Origin: Novosphingobium sp. SG707
GTDB lineage: Bacteria > Pseudomonadota > Alphaproteobacteria > Sphingomonadales > Sphingomonadaceae
NCBI RefSeq assembly: GCF_012275515.1
Contig: NZ_JAAZQL010000005.1
Coordinates: forward strand, 124,001-188,000
DNA: 64,000 nucleotides
Reading direction: 5' to 3'
Shown here: one piece after another, positions 63,764-64,000 of the stretch
Layout of the letters: each line of letters starts with the position of its first letter
Numbering within the stretch: the first letter of the stretch is position 1
Made by a program: the position numbers and the translations under genes
The notes under the pieces: generated by a model
Told to the model about the DNA's origin: nothing
Databases searched by the model: none
What the model saw: the letters and a program-made list of their open reading frames with translations, nothing else

Positions 63764-64000
63764 TCACGCAGCGGTAGAAAATTGGCCCTGTTCGCGCGCG
63801 AATTCGCGCCTGCGGCTGCGGGTGAAGGGGACAGGCTCGGCCCGATCCCATTCGCGGCCTCGATCATGGCCCCGATCACGACTCCAGCCGCGGTCATCCT
63901 CGCGATCCCATTCCCGGCTCCAGCCCTGTTGCCGGTTCTGATTCCAGCCGCGCATGTGCGGATCGTCCGTTTCAAACCGGCCCACCATTGCATTCATCGC
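63764..64000 (-). CDS. uncharacterised Trp/Arg/Asp-rich protein (5' end at or beyond window edge)
   Basis: A leftward frame open to the window end, with an ATG at 63997. The product has repeated W-S-R-E-W-D-R and W-S-R-D-R-G-type units (residues 26-52) and a basic end (FTRSRRREFAREQG). It is hydrophilic, with no TM segment. Because the frame is still open at position 64000 the true start may lie further upstream. It may be a genuine low-complexity protein; the complementary strand also has frames, so coding status is moderate. Confidence 0.4.
   Translation of the reverse strand, partial: AMNAMVGRFETDDPHMRGWNQNRQQGWSREWDREDDRGWSRDRGHDRGREWDRAEPVPFTRSRRREFAREQGQFSTAA

Overview
The window reads as chromosome of an alphaproteobacterium of the Sphingomonadales, most likely a Novosphingobium or close relative. 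The grounds are high GC, three TonB-dependent receptors, class Ia ribonucleotide reductase, an Mla lipid-transport operon, a tRNA-Thr(CGU) and a compact chemotaxis operon. The genus is an inference from gene content and style; no species marker is present. No prophage, CRISPR array, plasmid replication gene or intact transposase was seen.

Layout. 1-5.8 kb: heavy-metal RND efflux operon (cusC-cusB-cusA) with a PII-like gene at its 3' end. 6-10 kb: a TonB receptor translationally coupled to a nucleotide pyrophosphatase/phosphodiesterase, then a small GlsB-type membrane protein. 10.2-14.8 kb: nrdA and nrdB, separated by a PepSY-type membrane gene that lies between two direct copies of a ~214 bp composite palindromic repeat; a third, inverted copy follows nrdB. 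Each nrd gene has a candidate tandem NrdR-box pair with the same 33 bp spacing. 15-22.2 kb: TPR-sulfotransferase, a second TonB receptor and, divergently, a flavin amine oxidase with a cytochrome c. 22.2-22.9 kb: an AT-rich island between inverted partial copies of the repeat. 22.9-28.5 kb: ABC-F ATPase, tRNA hydroxylase TrhO, a luciferase-like oxidoreductase, a DUF2478 protein and a LacI-type regulator. 28.7-33.4 kb: an ECF sigma/anti-sigma pair, an exported subtilisin-like protease, an OmpA-domain protein and a glycine-rich secreted protein. These appear to share one promoter motif (GGAwGA-N16-CGTTTC), used symmetrically in both directions between sigma and protease. 33.6-41 kb: soluble chemoreceptor with a recent internal duplication, tRNA-Thr, Kef-type antiporter, SDR dehydrogenase and an Ntn-hydrolase acylase. 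40.4-44.3 kb: mlaA-C-D-E-F. 44.4-47.8 kb: a second flavoprotein/cytochrome c pair, a MarR regulator and an MFS transporter. 48-50.7 kb: hybrid histidine kinase and LuxR-type response regulator. 50.9-54.4 kb: exported RidA-family protein divergent from a third TonB receptor. 54.4-55.4 kb: gene-poor, hairpin-rich stretch. 55.4-63.6 kb: chemotaxis operon, read leftward: receptor, STAS, cheA, cheR, cheB, cheD, cheY, cheW and a small protein with a DxxxQ phosphatase-like motif.

How the parts fit. Two flavoenzyme plus cytochrome c pairs, the exported RidA protein and two related TonB receptors suggest periplasmic oxidation of amines or amino acids, with electrons passed to cytochrome c. The che genes overlap by 4 bp at five junctions and look like one translationally coupled unit, and its receptor ends in a CheR/CheB docking pentapeptide. 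The most interesting material is regulatory and structural: the compact ECF regulon, the NrdR-box pairs, and the repeat family sitting directly 3' of genes and bounding two apparently inserted segments. All family assignments are by reading the translated sequences; no database search was run.
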